A stretch of 64,000 bases of DNA from Flexistipes sinusarabici DSM 4947 (GCF_000218625.1 NC_015672.1:620001-684000); one strand, 5' to 3'; counted from the stretch's first letter, positions 52,572 to 62,025 are shown. Made by a program: numbers and translations. Notes: generated by a model not told the origin, from the sequence alone.

Positions 52572-54284
52572 CTACAGGACTTTCACTTTCGACTTCATGT
52601 CCCCTTTGCTGTCATAAACATGTACAGCGCAGGCGAGGCAAGGGTCAAAAGAGTGTATGGTTCTGAGAATTTCAAGAGGTTTTTCAGGGTCCGCAACAGG
52701 TGTCCCTATAAGCGATTCTTCGTATTGTCCCCTGGTTCCGTTAGCGTCACGCGGACCTGCATTCCAGGTACTCGGTACAACTGCCTGATAATTTTTTATA
52801 GCCCCATCGTTAATTACAATCCAGTGACCGAGTGCCCCTCTCGGAGCTTCATGCCAACCATAACCCTTTGCATTTGCAGGCCATGATTCAGGATCCCACT
52901 TGGTGTCATTTTGTGTTTCATAATCGCCTGTGTTGATATTTTTAACAAGCATATTGATCCATTTTGGTAATCTTTCTACAGTAATAAGTGTTTCTATACC
53001 TCTTGCAGCTGTTCGCCCGAGGGTTGAAAAGAGTACTTCCGGACCGACATTAAGTTTGTTAAGAACATAATCCACGGCAGACTTGATTTCTTTCTGTCCT
53101 TTAGCATAACCTACAATCATTCTTGCAAGCGGTCCCACTTCCATCGGTGTATCATCGTATCTTGGTGCTTTGACCCAGGAATATTTTTCATTGGTATTCA
53201 AATAATCGTAAGGCGGATTTGGGCCGGTGTAATTTGCTTCCTGTTCTCCGTTATAAGGGTGTTTGGGCTTCTCATCGCCGCCGGTGTAGGTGTACCATGA
53301 ATGAGTTACATACTCTTCGATTTTCTTTTCATCCACATTCATGACGTTTCCTATATCACCACCTTTTACTATTCCCGAAGGCATCCATAATTCATTCGGG
53401 TATCCTGCCCTTGATTCCGGATACTCTCCGTAACTTAGGTAATTTAAGTGACCTCCGCCGTATTTTGCCCATTCAAGATAAAAGGGTGCAATTGCTAAAA
53501 GATCGGGTATATATACCTGCTTAACAAATTCATCAGCCATGTTTACGTATTTTTTAATTTGGGCTATTTTATCTGCATTCAGAGCGTTTTGACTGCTGGG
53601 ATCCACAGGTATAGCCATTCCGCCTACAAGAAATGTTTGCGGATGGGGATTTTTTGAACCGAGTATCGCATGGATTTTTATGATTTCTTTCTGCAGATTA
53701 AGTGCTTCAAGATAGTGTGCAACTGCCATCAGGTTTGCTTCCGGAGGAAGTTTCATTGCCGGATGCCCCCAATATCCGTTTGTAAAAGGTCCGAGCCTGC
53801 CGGTATTGGCAAAAGCGGCTAACTTGTCTTTGACTGACTGGAAATAATCGGCACTGGAATATTTCCAGTTGGATATCGACTGCTGCAGCGAAGCAGTTTT
53901 TTTGGGATCAGCTTTCAAAGCGGAAACTATATCCACCCAGTCAAGAGCGTGAAGATGGTAAAAATGAATTATATGATCCTGAACATTCTGAATACCGATA
54001 ATAATATTACGGATCATTTCAGCATTAAAGGGAATCTTGATATCCAGTGCATCTTCCACAGCTCTTATGGATGCTATGGAGTGAACGGTAGTACAAACAC
54101 CGCAGAACCTTTGTGTGAAATACCAGGCATCTCTGGGGTCTCTGTCCTTAAGGATTTTTTCAACCCCACGGTACATTGTTGAGCTTGACCAGGCATTGAC
54201 AATTTTGCCGTTTTCAACTGTTGCTTCTATTCTTAAATGCCCTTCAATTCTTGTTATTGGATCAACAACCAATTTCTTAGCCAT
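52572..54284 (-). CDS. hyaB: Uptake [NiFe] hydrogenase large subunit
   Basis: The nickel-iron site is held by RFCGVC (C61, C64) near the N-terminus and DPCLACAVH (C549, C552) near the C-terminus. The protein continues 15 residues past H555, the tail that the maturation protease removes. VDPITRIEGHL is the opening signature of group 1 enzymes. Length is 570 aa. It oxidises H2 on the periplasmic side, with the small subunit feeding electrons to HyaC. Confidence 0.97.
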   Translation of the reverse strand: MAKKLVVDPITRIEGHLRIEATVENGKIVNAWSSSTMYRGVEKILKDRDPRDAWYFTQRFCGVCTTVHSIASIRAVEDALDIKIPFNAEMIRNIIIGIQNVQDHIIHFYHLHALDWVDIVSALKADPKKTASLQQSISNWKYSSADYFQSVKDKLAAFANTGRLGPFTNGYWGHPAMKLPPEANLMAVAHYLEALNLQKEIIKIHAILGSKNPHPQTFLVGGMAIPVDPSSQNALNADKIAQIKKYVNMADEFVKQVYIPDLLAIAPFYLEWAKYGGGHLNYLSYGEYPESRAGYPNELWMPSGIVKGGDIGNVMNVDEKKIEEYVTHSWYTYTGGDEKPKHPYNGEQEANYTGPNPPYDYLNTNEKYSWVKAPRYDDTPMEVGPLARMIVGYAKGQKEIKSAVDYVLNKLNVGPEVLFSTLGRTAARGIETLITVERLPKWINMLVKNINTGDYETQNDTKWDPESWPANAKGYGWHEAPRGALGHWIVINDGAIKNYQAVVPSTWNAGPRDANGTRGQYEESLIGTPVADPEKPLEILRTIHSFDPCLACAVHVYDSKGDMKSKVKVL

Positions 54285-54302
54285 AGTCTGAATACCTCCC
54301 GG

Positions 54303-55400
54303 TTATATTTGTTCATCATCTTCAAATTCTGAAGATTCAACATTTTTAACAAGTCCTCGGTTCCTTATAATAGAAACTATCCCGTGTACACCGAAAACAG
54401 CTGCAGAAATACCAACAACGGCCGTACCTATCTTTGTTGCAGTAGCTTCAACACCAAAACCGGGTATATTCGGCAAACGATTATAAAAAGGTGTCATTGT
54501 ATCCCAAAATCCCGGCTCACTGCAACCGGCGCATCCATGCCCTGCCTGAACAGGCCAGCTGGTGCCGCCGTTCCATCTTACGGTGGGGCAGTTGTGAAAT
54601 GTTTCCGGACCTTTGCATCCCATTTTGTATAAACACCAGCCCTGTTTGTGCCCGTAATCACCCCATGTTTCAACATATTGGCCGGCGTCAAAGTGCGCTC
54701 TGCGTTCACAATTGTCGTGGATTCTTTTACCATAGCCGAATTTCGGACGGTTAAACTGATCCATTGCCGGAGGAGCGCCGAAAAGCAGGTAATGTACTAT
54801 GGTGCCGTTAAGATTATCAACATTCATCGGGCAGCCCGGGAGATTTATTACGGTCTTGCCGGGTAGAAGTTCCTGCACGGATTTTGCATTTGTGGGATTG
54901 GGGTAAGCTGCCGGAAGACCACCGAATGTAGCACAGGTGCCAACAGCTATTATAAATGCAGCATTTCCACCGATTTCATTTAAAATATCCACGGCAGATC
55001 TGCCGCCTATAGTGCAGTATGCTCCGTCTGCTCCGGTGGGTATGGAACCCTCAACAACACAAATGTATTTGCCTTTATATTTCTCGAAAGTACTTTCTTT
55101 AGCGGATTCCGCTTGATGACCTGCCGCAGCCATAATAGTCTCATGATAATCAAGTGAAAGGTAGTCAAGAATCAACTGAGCAGCAGTTGGAGCCGACGCT
55201 CTGAGAAGCGACTCGGAATCACCGGCACAATCCTGAAATTCCAGCCATATGACCGGCGGTCGGTTGTCGCTTTCGATAGCTTCGGCTACTTTAGGCCCGA
55301 ATGCTGGGGAAAGAGCGAGTGTTCCGCTTAATGCAGTGCAATATTTAAGAAAATCCCGCCGCGAGACGTCCAAATATTTCATTTTTTCTGTTATACTCAT
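54303..55400 (-). CDS. hyaA: Uptake [NiFe] hydrogenase small subunit, Tat-exported
   Basis: A twin-arginine signal SRRDFLKYC (residues 13-21) directs export of the folded enzyme. Cysteines for three Fe-S clusters are present (EFQDCAGDSES, VGTCATFGG, LPGCPMN, HDNCERRAHF, CLYKMGCKGPETFHNCP, GHGCAGCSEP). A C-terminal membrane helix near residues 325-345 anchors it. GGAGG precedes the ATG. A possible promoter lies upstream (TTGGTA, 17 bases, TTATCT). It leads the hyaABCD operon; hyp maturation genes are not in the window. Confidence 0.96.
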   Translation of the reverse strand: MSITEKMKYLDVSRRDFLKYCTALSGTLALSPAFGPKVAEAIESDNRPPVIWLEFQDCAGDSESLLRASAPTAAQLILDYLSLDYHETIMAAAGHQAESAKESTFEKYKGKYICVVEGSIPTGADGAYCTIGGRSAVDILNEIGGNAAFIIAVGTCATFGGLPAAYPNPTNAKSVQELLPGKTVINLPGCPMNVDNLNGTIVHYLLFGAPPAMDQFNRPKFGYGKRIHDNCERRAHFDAGQYVETWGDYGHKQGWCLYKMGCKGPETFHNCPTVRWNGGTSWPVQAGHGCAGCSEPGFWDTMTPFYNRLPNIPGFGVEATATKIGTAVVGISAAVFGVHGIVSIIRNRGLVKNVESSEFEDDEQI

Positions 55401-55495
55401 TTAGAACCTCCATAAAATAATAGAGATAAAACCCTTGATACTACAATACCAAAAAAATGATTTGTTTGCAAATAAAATTGTGTTTTTTTTATATT

Positions 55496-56125
55496 TTATC
55501 TGACTAAAGGAACAAAAACACAGTTTAAGAAATGCTCTTTAATGATTTCTCCGTTTTGTTTGGTAAAACGGAAAAGCGTTTGAGGATAAGTGCCAACTGG
55601 TGCAACCATTATTCCGTTTTCCTTCAGTTGTTCGAACAATTTTACAGGAATTTGTTTTGCAGCAGCAGAAAGGATAATTCTGTCATAGGGGGACTGTTCC
55701 GAATAACCGTGAAAGCCGCTTTTGGTAATGACTTCAACGTTGTTTATACCCGATTTATTAAGATTATTTTCAGCAAATTCTGCAAGCTTTTTTATCACTT
55801 CCACAGTGTAAACTTTTTTACATAGCTGTGCTGCTATTGCGGCCTGATAGCCGGAGCCTGCTCCGATTTCAAGTACTTTGTCATTGTCTTCTATTTGAGC
55901 TGTTTCCGTTATTTTTGCAACCATATACGGCTGGGAAATTGTTTGGCCGAATCCTATCGAAAGAGGAGTATCCTCATAGGCATAATCGATGTCTTTCGGG
56001 CGCACAAAAAGATGCCTTTTTACTTTTCTAAAAACGCCAATAACCCGGGGGTCTCTGATATCCCGGTTTATCATCTGTGTTTGTATCATTCGTTCTATTT
56101 TTAAATCAGCCTCTGCACTGTTCAT
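55496..56125 (-). CDS. pcm: Protein-L-isoaspartate O-methyltransferase
   Basis: This SAM-dependent repair enzyme acts on damaged aspartyl residues. The motifs DTPLSIGFGQTISQPYMVA (substrate loop) and VLEIGAGSGYQAA (SAM loop) are clear. Length is 209 aa. Its start overlaps the end of the upstream phosphoribosyltransferase gene by 20 bases, so they are coupled. Protein repair enzymes are useful at high temperature. Confidence 0.95.
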   Translation of the reverse strand: MNSAEADLKIERMIQTQMINRDIRDPRVIGVFRKVKRHLFVRPKDIDYAYEDTPLSIGFGQTISQPYMVAKITETAQIEDNDKVLEIGAGSGYQAAIAAQLCKKVYTVEVIKKLAEFAENNLNKSGINNVEVITKSGFHGYSEQSPYDRIILSAAAKQIPVKLFEQLKENGIMVAPVGTYPQTLFRFTKQNGEIIKEHFLNCVFVPLVR

Positions 56126-57296
56126 CCCGTATTCCTTTCAGCCTGGGCAGAAGTTTAACTACACTCTCTCTTATCTGCTTAGGAGATTTTTTATCTATGA
56201 GAATTTTACCGTTTTCCATAACCTTTTTCGTAAGTTTATTCATTTTTTCGCCACATTTTTCACAATTTGACAACGGATTGTGTAAATGGCTGAATTTCTG
56301 GTGAAGACAGTTTTTGCATTGATAAAGCTCTTTAAAGCCGGAGAATTTCCCCTTTTTGCTGAAGGGCTTGCCATTTATTTCCACAATGTCCATGGAAAAA
56401 TCCATGACTTTGGCGTTTGATATACTTGTACCGATTCCGAATCCATCAATAACGTCCGAAAGTTCCGCAATGGAATTTTCATCCAGTCCGCCGCTGGCAA
56501 ACAATTTTACATGCTCATATCCTCTCAGTGCAAGTTCCCACCGGATTTCCTCAGCAATTTTTTTTAAATTTCCTCTGCGGGAGCCGGGGGTATCGATCCT
56601 GATGCCCTCTAGTTTTTCCTTTAACAGACCGGCGACATTAACGGCTTCGAAACGTTCGTCGTTAAAGGTGTCTATCAGTGCAATGCGCCCCACTTCAGGT
56701 TCGATATGAATGTCAAACAATCTCATTGTTTCAGCAGTGTCTCCGATTTGGAGAATAAGGGCATGGGGAACTGTCCCGCTAGCTTTTTTATCAAGCAGTT
56801 TTTCGGTGAATACAACGGAAAAACCGTCACATCCTCCTATATGGGCATATTTGTCTATCATACCGGAAATTGCGGGATGTGCCCGTCTTGCACCAAAGCT
56901 CAACACAGGTTTTTCACCTGCATTAAGTTTGCATTTAGCCGCTTTTGAAGTGATTCCGGATGAGTGACATAAAAAGCCGAGAATTGCCGTCTCATAGACT
57001 CCGAAATCCAGATAGTTGCCCACAACAGTCATAACAGGACTGTCTTCAAAAAATAAGCTGCCTTCGTCTATTGAATAGATGTCCACAGGTTTGTTTTCAA
57101 GCAAATCCAGTACGTTGTAAAGTCCGGTGAATATGCCGAAGTCGTACACTTCAGGAAAGCCTTTCTGTGCAACTTCCATAGCCACATTTCTGTTTATATC
57201 CTCTTTTTTGAGAATTGTTTCTGAACGTTTGAAATATACATCGGTTGTGCTGCCGTTTAGGATATCTTCCGGAAAAGCTATGTCAAAATTTTTCAT
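56106..57296 (-). CDS. Nicotinate phosphoribosyltransferase with C-terminal zinc ribbon
   Basis: This enzyme recycles nicotinate into NAD. Motifs are TDVYFKRS near the start, the phosphoribosyl site FGARRAHPA, LIDTFNDE, RIDTPGSRRGN and KLFASGGLDE. The last 80 residues carry CKNC and CEKCGEK, a zinc-ribbon tail seen in some archaeal-type and thermophile NAPRTases but not in the E. coli enzyme. Length is 396 aa. Confidence 0.9.
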   Translation of the reverse strand: MKNFDIAFPEDILNGSTTDVYFKRSETILKKEDINRNVAMEVAQKGFPEVYDFGIFTGLYNVLDLLENKPVDIYSIDEGSLFFEDSPVMTVVGNYLDFGVYETAILGFLCHSSGITSKAAKCKLNAGEKPVLSFGARRAHPAISGMIDKYAHIGGCDGFSVVFTEKLLDKKASGTVPHALILQIGDTAETMRLFDIHIEPEVGRIALIDTFNDERFEAVNVAGLLKEKLEGIRIDTPGSRRGNLKKIAEEIRWELALRGYEHVKLFASGGLDENSIAELSDVIDGFGIGTSISNAKVMDFSMDIVEINGKPFSKKGKFSGFKELYQCKNCLHQKFSHLHNPLSNCEKCGEKMNKLTKKVMENGKILIDKKSPKQIRESVVKLLPRLKGIRDEQCRG

Positions 57297-57376
57297 TTAA
57301 CACCCCTGTTTATGTTTAAGATTAGTAAATAATATTAAGTTGTCAAATATTTTTAAAGGGGTGGTTTAAGTTGGGA

Positions 57377-57532
57377 TTCAAGTTTCGCACTTCGTTTTGT
57401 CATTGCGAAACCGAGCACTTAAGAATTTAAGTGCTCGGTTGTGGCAATCTCAAAACAAGAAAAGTAGAGAGATTGCTTCGTCGTTTTCACTCCTCGCAAA
57501 GACTTGAATACAGTGTAAGTGCGAAACTTGAG
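57377..57532 (+). repeat. Structured intergenic repeat, copy 2
   Basis: Near-perfect terminal inverted repeats TTCAAGTTTCGCACTT and AAGTGCGAAACTTGAG bound a 156-bp element. The central hairpin is ACCGAGCACTTAA, GAAT, TTAAGTGCTCGGT (57410-57439). The core GAGATTGCTTCGTCGTTTTC is shared with the other copies. No clear target duplication. It lies in the 330-base gap between the phosphoribosyltransferase and gpgP genes. Confidence 0.8.
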
Positions 57533-57626
57533 TTGAGCGTTTTATTGCAAAATAATCCCGAATATTTTTAAATTGAATATATCTCTTAAGTATTGAATTT
57601 AATGCGGCAAAAGTTAATATAGTGAT

Positions 57627-58433
57627 ATGCAAAAATTTATTATTTTTACTGATTTGGACGGTACACTTCTGGATCACGAAACATATTCTTTTGCCGGGGC
57701 AGAAGAAGCGCTATCCCTGGTTAAATCAAAAAACATTCCGCTGATTGTTGTTACGAGCAAAACTTCTGCTGAAGTTCTTGATGTGCAGGAGCGATTGGGA
57801 ATATCATATCCTTTCATTGTTGAAAACGGAGGTGCTGTCTTTTTTCCTGAGCGGTTTGCTGATTTTGATTGTTCGGGCTGTGAAAAACAAAACAATTACT
57901 TTGTAAAAACAGTGGGAGTTGAGAGAGAAAAAATACTAAACTTTTTAGAACCGCTTAAATTTAATTTAAGAATACGGAGCTTTGTGGATTTCAGCGATGA
58001 TGAATTATCAAAACTGATGGATATGAATATTGAAGAGATACAGAAGAGTAAAAAGCGTGAATTCAGTGAGCCCTTTATTTTTCTGGAGAATGAAGATGAA
58101 AACTTTAATTTGCTGCAGAAAAAAGCACAGGAGGACGGGTTTAAAATTTTAAAGGGCGGGCGCTTTTACCATCTGGTCGGTTGTTTACAGGATAAGGGTG
58201 AAGCTGTTAAAATAGTAAAAGATGCTTACAGGTTAAAAAAGGGCGGTTTTGATAAAAGTATCGGAATCGGTGACAGTATGAATGATTTGGAAATGCTTAA
58301 GCAGGTGGATATTCCGGTAATAGTGGCAAAGAAAAACGGCACTTATGAAAACATTCAACTGCCGGGGTTAATAAAAGCAGGTGCTGCCGGCCCTGAAGGC
58401 TGGAACAAGGTGGTATTAAATTATATTTTATAG
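57627..58433 (+). CDS. gpgP: Glucosyl/mannosyl-3-phosphoglycerate phosphatase (HAD family)
   Basis: This HAD phosphatase of the MpgP group has the nucleophile motif FTDLDGTLLD, motif II VVTSKT, and the C-terminal IGIGDSMNDLEML. VENGGAVFFP and the GGRFYHLVG cap residues agree with mannosyl/glucosyl-3-phosphoglycerate phosphatases. It removes the phosphate made by the adjacent synthase to release the compatible solute. The sugar preference (glucose) is inferred from the neighbour. Length is 268 aa. Confidence 0.85.
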   Translation: MQKFIIFTDLDGTLLDHETYSFAGAEEALSLVKSKNIPLIVVTSKTSAEVLDVQERLGISYPFIVENGGAVFFPERFADFDCSGCEKQNNYFVKTVGVEREKILNFLEPLKFNLRIRSFVDFSDDELSKLMDMNIEEIQKSKKREFSEPFIFLENEDENFNLLQKKAQEDGFKILKGGRFYHLVGCLQDKGEAVKIVKDAYRLKKGGFDKSIGIGDSMNDLEMLKQVDIPVIVAKKNGTYENIQLPGLIKAGAAGPEGWNKVVLNYIL

Positions 58434-58463
58434 TATAATTATTTATTTTAAGGAGGATTATGT

Positions 58464-59675
58464 ATGCCAGATTTTTATCAGAATCGACTGATTACTACAT
58501 TGCAAAAGCTAAAAGACAGGCCTGTTGATGATATTGAGGATGAAATCGTCAAATTTTCCAGAAGACGTAAAATTGCCCTGTTGCTTCCGGCTTTATATTC
58601 CGAATTTGAAAAACCGGCAATGCACAAAATTATAGAGGAATTAAAAAAGATTTCTTTTATTGAAACGGTTGTGCTTTCACTTGATCAGGCAAATGAAGCT
58701 CAGTTCAGAAAGGTCAGGGAATATATGTCGGTATTGCCTCAAAATGTAAAAATACTGTGGAATCATGGCGAGCGAATACAGAATCTTTATACGGAGCTTA
58801 TTGATGAGGGATTTCCTCTTAATATTCCGGGCAAGGGGAGAGTAGTCTGGATGGGAATGGGTTATCTTTTAGCTGATTCCAAACATTATGCCATTGCTTT
58901 GCATGACTGTGATATTGTTAATTATAAAAGAGAGCTCCTTGCAAGACTTGTGTATCCTGTGGTGCACAGAGGACTTAATTTCGAATTTAACAAAGGTTAT
59001 TATGCGAGGGTTACGGACAGACTTTACGGCAGAGTTATGCGGTTGTTTTATACGCCAATTATAAGGGCACTGAAGAAAATTATAGGTTTTGATAATAAAT
59101 TTTTGGATTATATGGACGGCTTCAGATACGCTCTTTCCGGTGAGTTTGCACTTATCAGGGAGCTTGCAACAGGGATACGAATTTCGCCAACCTGGGGGCT
59201 GGAGGTGTCACTGTTAAGTGAAGTCTATCAAAATACCTCTATTAAACGTATCTCCCAGACAGAGGTCATGGAAACATATGAGCATAAACACAGTGAGCTT
59301 TCCAAAGATGACCCCAACAGCGGTCTGCTGAGGATGGCGACGGATATAGCCAAGACACTTTTTAGGATTTTGGCCCAGGACGGCATAACAATGTCCGAAG
59401 CTTTTTTCAAGACTCTGTTGGCTACATATTTTCAGGAAGCACGGGGTGCCGTTGAATCCTACAATGCTCTTGCTTTACTGAACGGCCTGCATTTTGACCG
59501 ACATAAGGAGATCAGATCTGTTGAAACGTTTGCATTGGCGATTGAGAATGCAAAAAAGGAGTATATGGAAAATCCAATCGGTGTTAGATTAATTTCTCCA
59601 TGGGCAAGGGTGGATTCTGCTCTGCCCAATTTTGCTGAAAAACTTATTGAGTGCGTGGAGGCGGATAATTCATAG
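58464..59675 (+). CDS. gpgS: Glucosyl-3-phosphoglycerate synthase (GT81)
   Basis: This retaining glycosyltransferase joins NDP-glucose to 3-phosphoglycerate. Visible family stretches are IALLLPALYSEF, RVVWMGMGYLLA, the metal-site ALHDCDIVNY, the RLVYPVVHRGLNFEFNKGYYARV region, and PTWGLEVSLLSEVY. Length is 403 aa, close to the Persephonella-type enzyme. AGGAGG precedes ATG 58464. With gpgP it makes glucosylglycerate, a solute against salt or heat stress. Confidence 0.88.
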   Translation: MPDFYQNRLITTLQKLKDRPVDDIEDEIVKFSRRRKIALLLPALYSEFEKPAMHKIIEELKKISFIETVVLSLDQANEAQFRKVREYMSVLPQNVKILWNHGERIQNLYTELIDEGFPLNIPGKGRVVWMGMGYLLADSKHYAIALHDCDIVNYKRELLARLVYPVVHRGLNFEFNKGYYARVTDRLYGRVMRLFYTPIIRALKKIIGFDNKFLDYMDGFRYALSGEFALIRELATGIRISPTWGLEVSLLSEVYQNTSIKRISQTEVMETYEHKHSELSKDDPNSGLLRMATDIAKTLFRILAQDGITMSEAFFKTLLATYFQEARGAVESYNALALLNGLHFDRHKEIRSVETFALAIENAKKEYMENPIGVRLISPWARVDSALPNFAEKLIECVEADNS

Positions 59676-59676
59676 A

Positions 59677-59745
59677 TGCCGTAATGCGTGATGAGAGATA
59701 CGTGAGAGAGTGAGATGGTGAGGTAGGGAAATAGTGACTTGTTGA
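59677..59745. repeat. Heptad-phased satellite
   Basis: ATGCCGTAATGCGTGATGAG is followed by GTGAGAT, GGTGAGG, TAGGGAA and ATAGTGA in register. It fills part of the 222-base gap between the convergent gpgS and fumC genes. Confidence 0.65.
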
Positions 59746-59897
59746 GTAGTGTATTGGTATATTTGTGTACGGCTGTTCTGCTTGCCAGTGTAATGTTAGA
59801 CTGGGACAAATGGGGAATACGTAAAACGAAACCCTGGATGACTTACCGTCAATGTTGTTTTGTCACTTTAGCATTGCACAAATTAACCAATATACTG

Positions 59898-61274
59898 TTA
59901 AACCATATTCTCCGGATTAAAAATATCATCCAGTTCTTCTTCGCTGAGAATATTTTTTCTCCTGGTTACCTCTTTTACCGTTTCCTTGCTGTTAAATGCT
60001 TCATAAGCAATTTCCGCGGCTTTGTCGTAGCCAATTTTTGCTGCCAGAGGTGTTACTATAGCCATTGACCATTCCACAAGCTCTTTGCACCTCTCTTCAT
60101 TCGCAGTAATTCCGTTAATACATTTTTCGCCGAGATGTTCCGCTGCACTGCTAAGGAGTTTGATTGAAGTAATCAGGTTGTATGCGATTACGGGCATCAT
60201 TACATTCAGATCCAGAAGTCCACTGCTTCCAGCTATGCTTATAGTCGAATGCATTCCCATAACCTGGGCTGAAACCTGAATTACCGATTCAGGTATTACA
60301 GGGTTCACTTTGCCCGGCATTATTGAGCTTCCCGGCTGAAGAGAAGGAAGTGTAATTTCCTGTATTCCACACCGGGGGCCGGAGCTCATGAGGCGCAAGT
60401 CATTTGAAATTTTCATCAGTCCGGCTGCAAAAGAGTTCAGACTGCCGCTGAAATAAACTATTGCGTCTTTAGTTGCAATCCCTTCAAAAAGATTTTCAGC
60501 CTGCCGAAAAGATATTCCTGTGAATTCTGATATTTCATTAATTGCCTTTTCAGCAAATTTCGGGTGGGTGTTTAATCCTGTTCCCAAAGCTGTTCCGCCG
60601 AGGGGCAGTTCCAAAAGCCATTTTTCTGCTTCTTTTAACCTTGCAAACGCGTTTTTTACCTGCTGTTTATACCCGGAAAATTCCTGACCGAGAGTTACAG
60701 GCACGGCATCCATCAAATGAGTTCTGCCGATTTTTATTATGTTTTTAAATTCATCCTCTTTTTTTTCAAGGGCGTTTATAAGCTTTTGCAATTTTTCCAT
60801 ATTTTCTTCAAGCGTCAGGATAGCAGAGATGTGCATAGCTGTGGGGATGACATCATTGCTGGATTGACCCTTGTTGACATCGTCGTTCGGATGGCAGAGC
60901 GATTTGTTTCCCTTTTCACCACTCATGATTTCACTCACTCTGTTGGCAATTACTTCATTGACATTCATATTTGTTGAGGTTCCGGAGCCCGTCTGAAACA
61001 CATCGACAGGAAATTCAGAATCGTGTTTCCCGTTTATAATTTCAAAAGCAGCTTTTGTTATTGCATCTGCTCTTTCATCATCGATAAGCCCAAGTTTATT
61101 GTTGGTTGATGCTGCGGCCATTTTTACAATTGCCACTGTTTTTATAAATTCCGGAGGCACCTTCCAATCACTTATTTGGAAATTAAGGTTTGCTCTTGCC
61201 GTCTGTGCTGACCAATAAGCATTTTGCGGGACATTCATTTCTCCCATATTGTCTTTTTCAATCCTGTAATTCAT
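59898..61274 (-). CDS. fumC: Fumarate hydratase class II
   Basis: This iron-free fumarase has the signature GSSIMPGKVNPVIPE, QTGSGTSTNMNVNEV, HPNDDVNKGQSSND and GRTHLMDAVPVTLGQE. Length is 458 aa. AGGAGG precedes the ATG. It is a single-gene unit of the citric acid cycle. Confidence 0.96.
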   Translation of the reverse strand: MNYRIEKDNMGEMNVPQNAYWSAQTARANLNFQISDWKVPPEFIKTVAIVKMAAASTNNKLGLIDDERADAITKAAFEIINGKHDSEFPVDVFQTGSGTSTNMNVNEVIANRVSEIMSGEKGNKSLCHPNDDVNKGQSSNDVIPTAMHISAILTLEENMEKLQKLINALEKKEDEFKNIIKIGRTHLMDAVPVTLGQEFSGYKQQVKNAFARLKEAEKWLLELPLGGTALGTGLNTHPKFAEKAINEISEFTGISFRQAENLFEGIATKDAIVYFSGSLNSFAAGLMKISNDLRLMSSGPRCGIQEITLPSLQPGSSIMPGKVNPVIPESVIQVSAQVMGMHSTISIAGSSGLLDLNVMMPVIAYNLITSIKLLSSAAEHLGEKCINGITANEERCKELVEWSMAIVTPLAAKIGYDKAAEIAYEAFNSKETVKEVTRRKNILSEEELDDIFNPENMV

Positions 61275-61399
61275 AAATCCTCCTGCAGATACAAAAAGTT
61301 TTATATACTTACTTCATCTAACGGAATTTATAAATAAATTATAACATATGAGAAAAAAATCATCGGCTAATTTTAAATCATTTTTATAAATTAAATATT

Positions 61400-61445
61400 G
61401 GGTAGTGAAGTGAAGAGGTGGTGAGGTTGAAAGTCCAGGTAAAGG
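61400..61445. repeat. Decayed heptad satellite
   Basis: GGGTAGTGAAGTGAAGAGGT then GGTGAGGTTGAAAG resembles the GAGATGGTGAGGTAGG stretches at 21656 and 59707. It lies in the 824-base gap between fumC and the PhoH gene. Confidence 0.45.
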
Positions 61446-61585
61446 ATTAGGTTTAGGTTAAGGAAGTTGATCAGGTTGAGATAGCAGTTGCCTTTACTGG
61501 ACGTGCTACCACTAATAGCCATAATACCCGTAATACCCCAATTACCTTCACTCAATGCATCGCGCATAAAAATATAATGTATTAA

Positions 61586-61755
61586 TTCAAGTTTCGCACT
61601 TGCACTGTTTTCACGTCTTTGCGAGGAGTGAAAACGACGAATTTTCTTGTTTTGAGATTGCCACAACCCTGTTTCCACAGGGTTTCGCAAGGATGCCTAT
61701 GGCATATATATTCGCTAAAAGCGAATGCTAGACAAAACGAAGTGCGAAACTTGAA
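61586..61755 (-). repeat. Structured intergenic repeat, copy 3
   Basis: The terminal repeats TTCAAGTTTCGCACTT and AAGTGCGAAACTTGAA are perfect inverted copies. The central hairpin differs from the others: AACCCTGT, TTCC, ACAGGGTT (61665-61684), followed by two extra stems (ATGCC/GGCAT at 61693-61705 and TTCGCT/AGCGAA at 61711-61725). Flanks GTATTAA (61579-61585) and ATATTAA (61756-61762) match at six of seven positions, consistent with a 7-bp target duplication. Confidence 0.85.
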
Positions 61756-61913
61756 ATATTAAGTTTAAGGAGGTTTAATAGAAAAATATTTTATTTTCAG
61801 GTTTTTTTATAAAAACATTGTTGGATGTTATTTTGAATTGTCTTTATTATAAATGAGATAAATTGAAAAATATATATAATATGTTTATTGTTTATGTTAA
61901 ATTTAATTGTTTG

Positions 61914-61941
61914 TTGACAGTATAAACAAAGGTATTATAAG
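61914..61941 (+). promoter_or_regulatory. Strong promoter of a candidate small RNA
   Basis: TTGACA (61914-61919), a 16-base spacer and TATAAG (61936-61941). The predicted start is near 61948. Confidence 0.65.
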
Positions 61942-61947
61942 TAAACT

Positions 61948-62025
61948 TACGAAATATGGCATCCTCCCAATAGCAATAGATTAACTCCCCCAAAAAGGAG
62001 ACCTTTTAAGGTCTCCTTTTTTATT
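61948..62025 (+). ncRNA. Candidate C-rich small RNA with intrinsic terminator
   Basis: A near-consensus promoter is followed about 45 bases later by a perfect terminator: AAAAAGGAGACCTT pairs with AAGGTCTCCTTTTT (61992-62021), and the T-run continues as TTTTTTATTT. The stretch between has no reading frame of note but holds ATCCTCCCAA and AACTCCCCC, unpaired C-rich segments able to pair with Shine-Dalgarno GGAGG sequences. The transcript would be about 78 nt. It could be a free regulatory RNA or an attenuated leader for the PhoH gene, which starts 74 bases after the terminator with its own AGGAGG. Confidence 0.5.
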
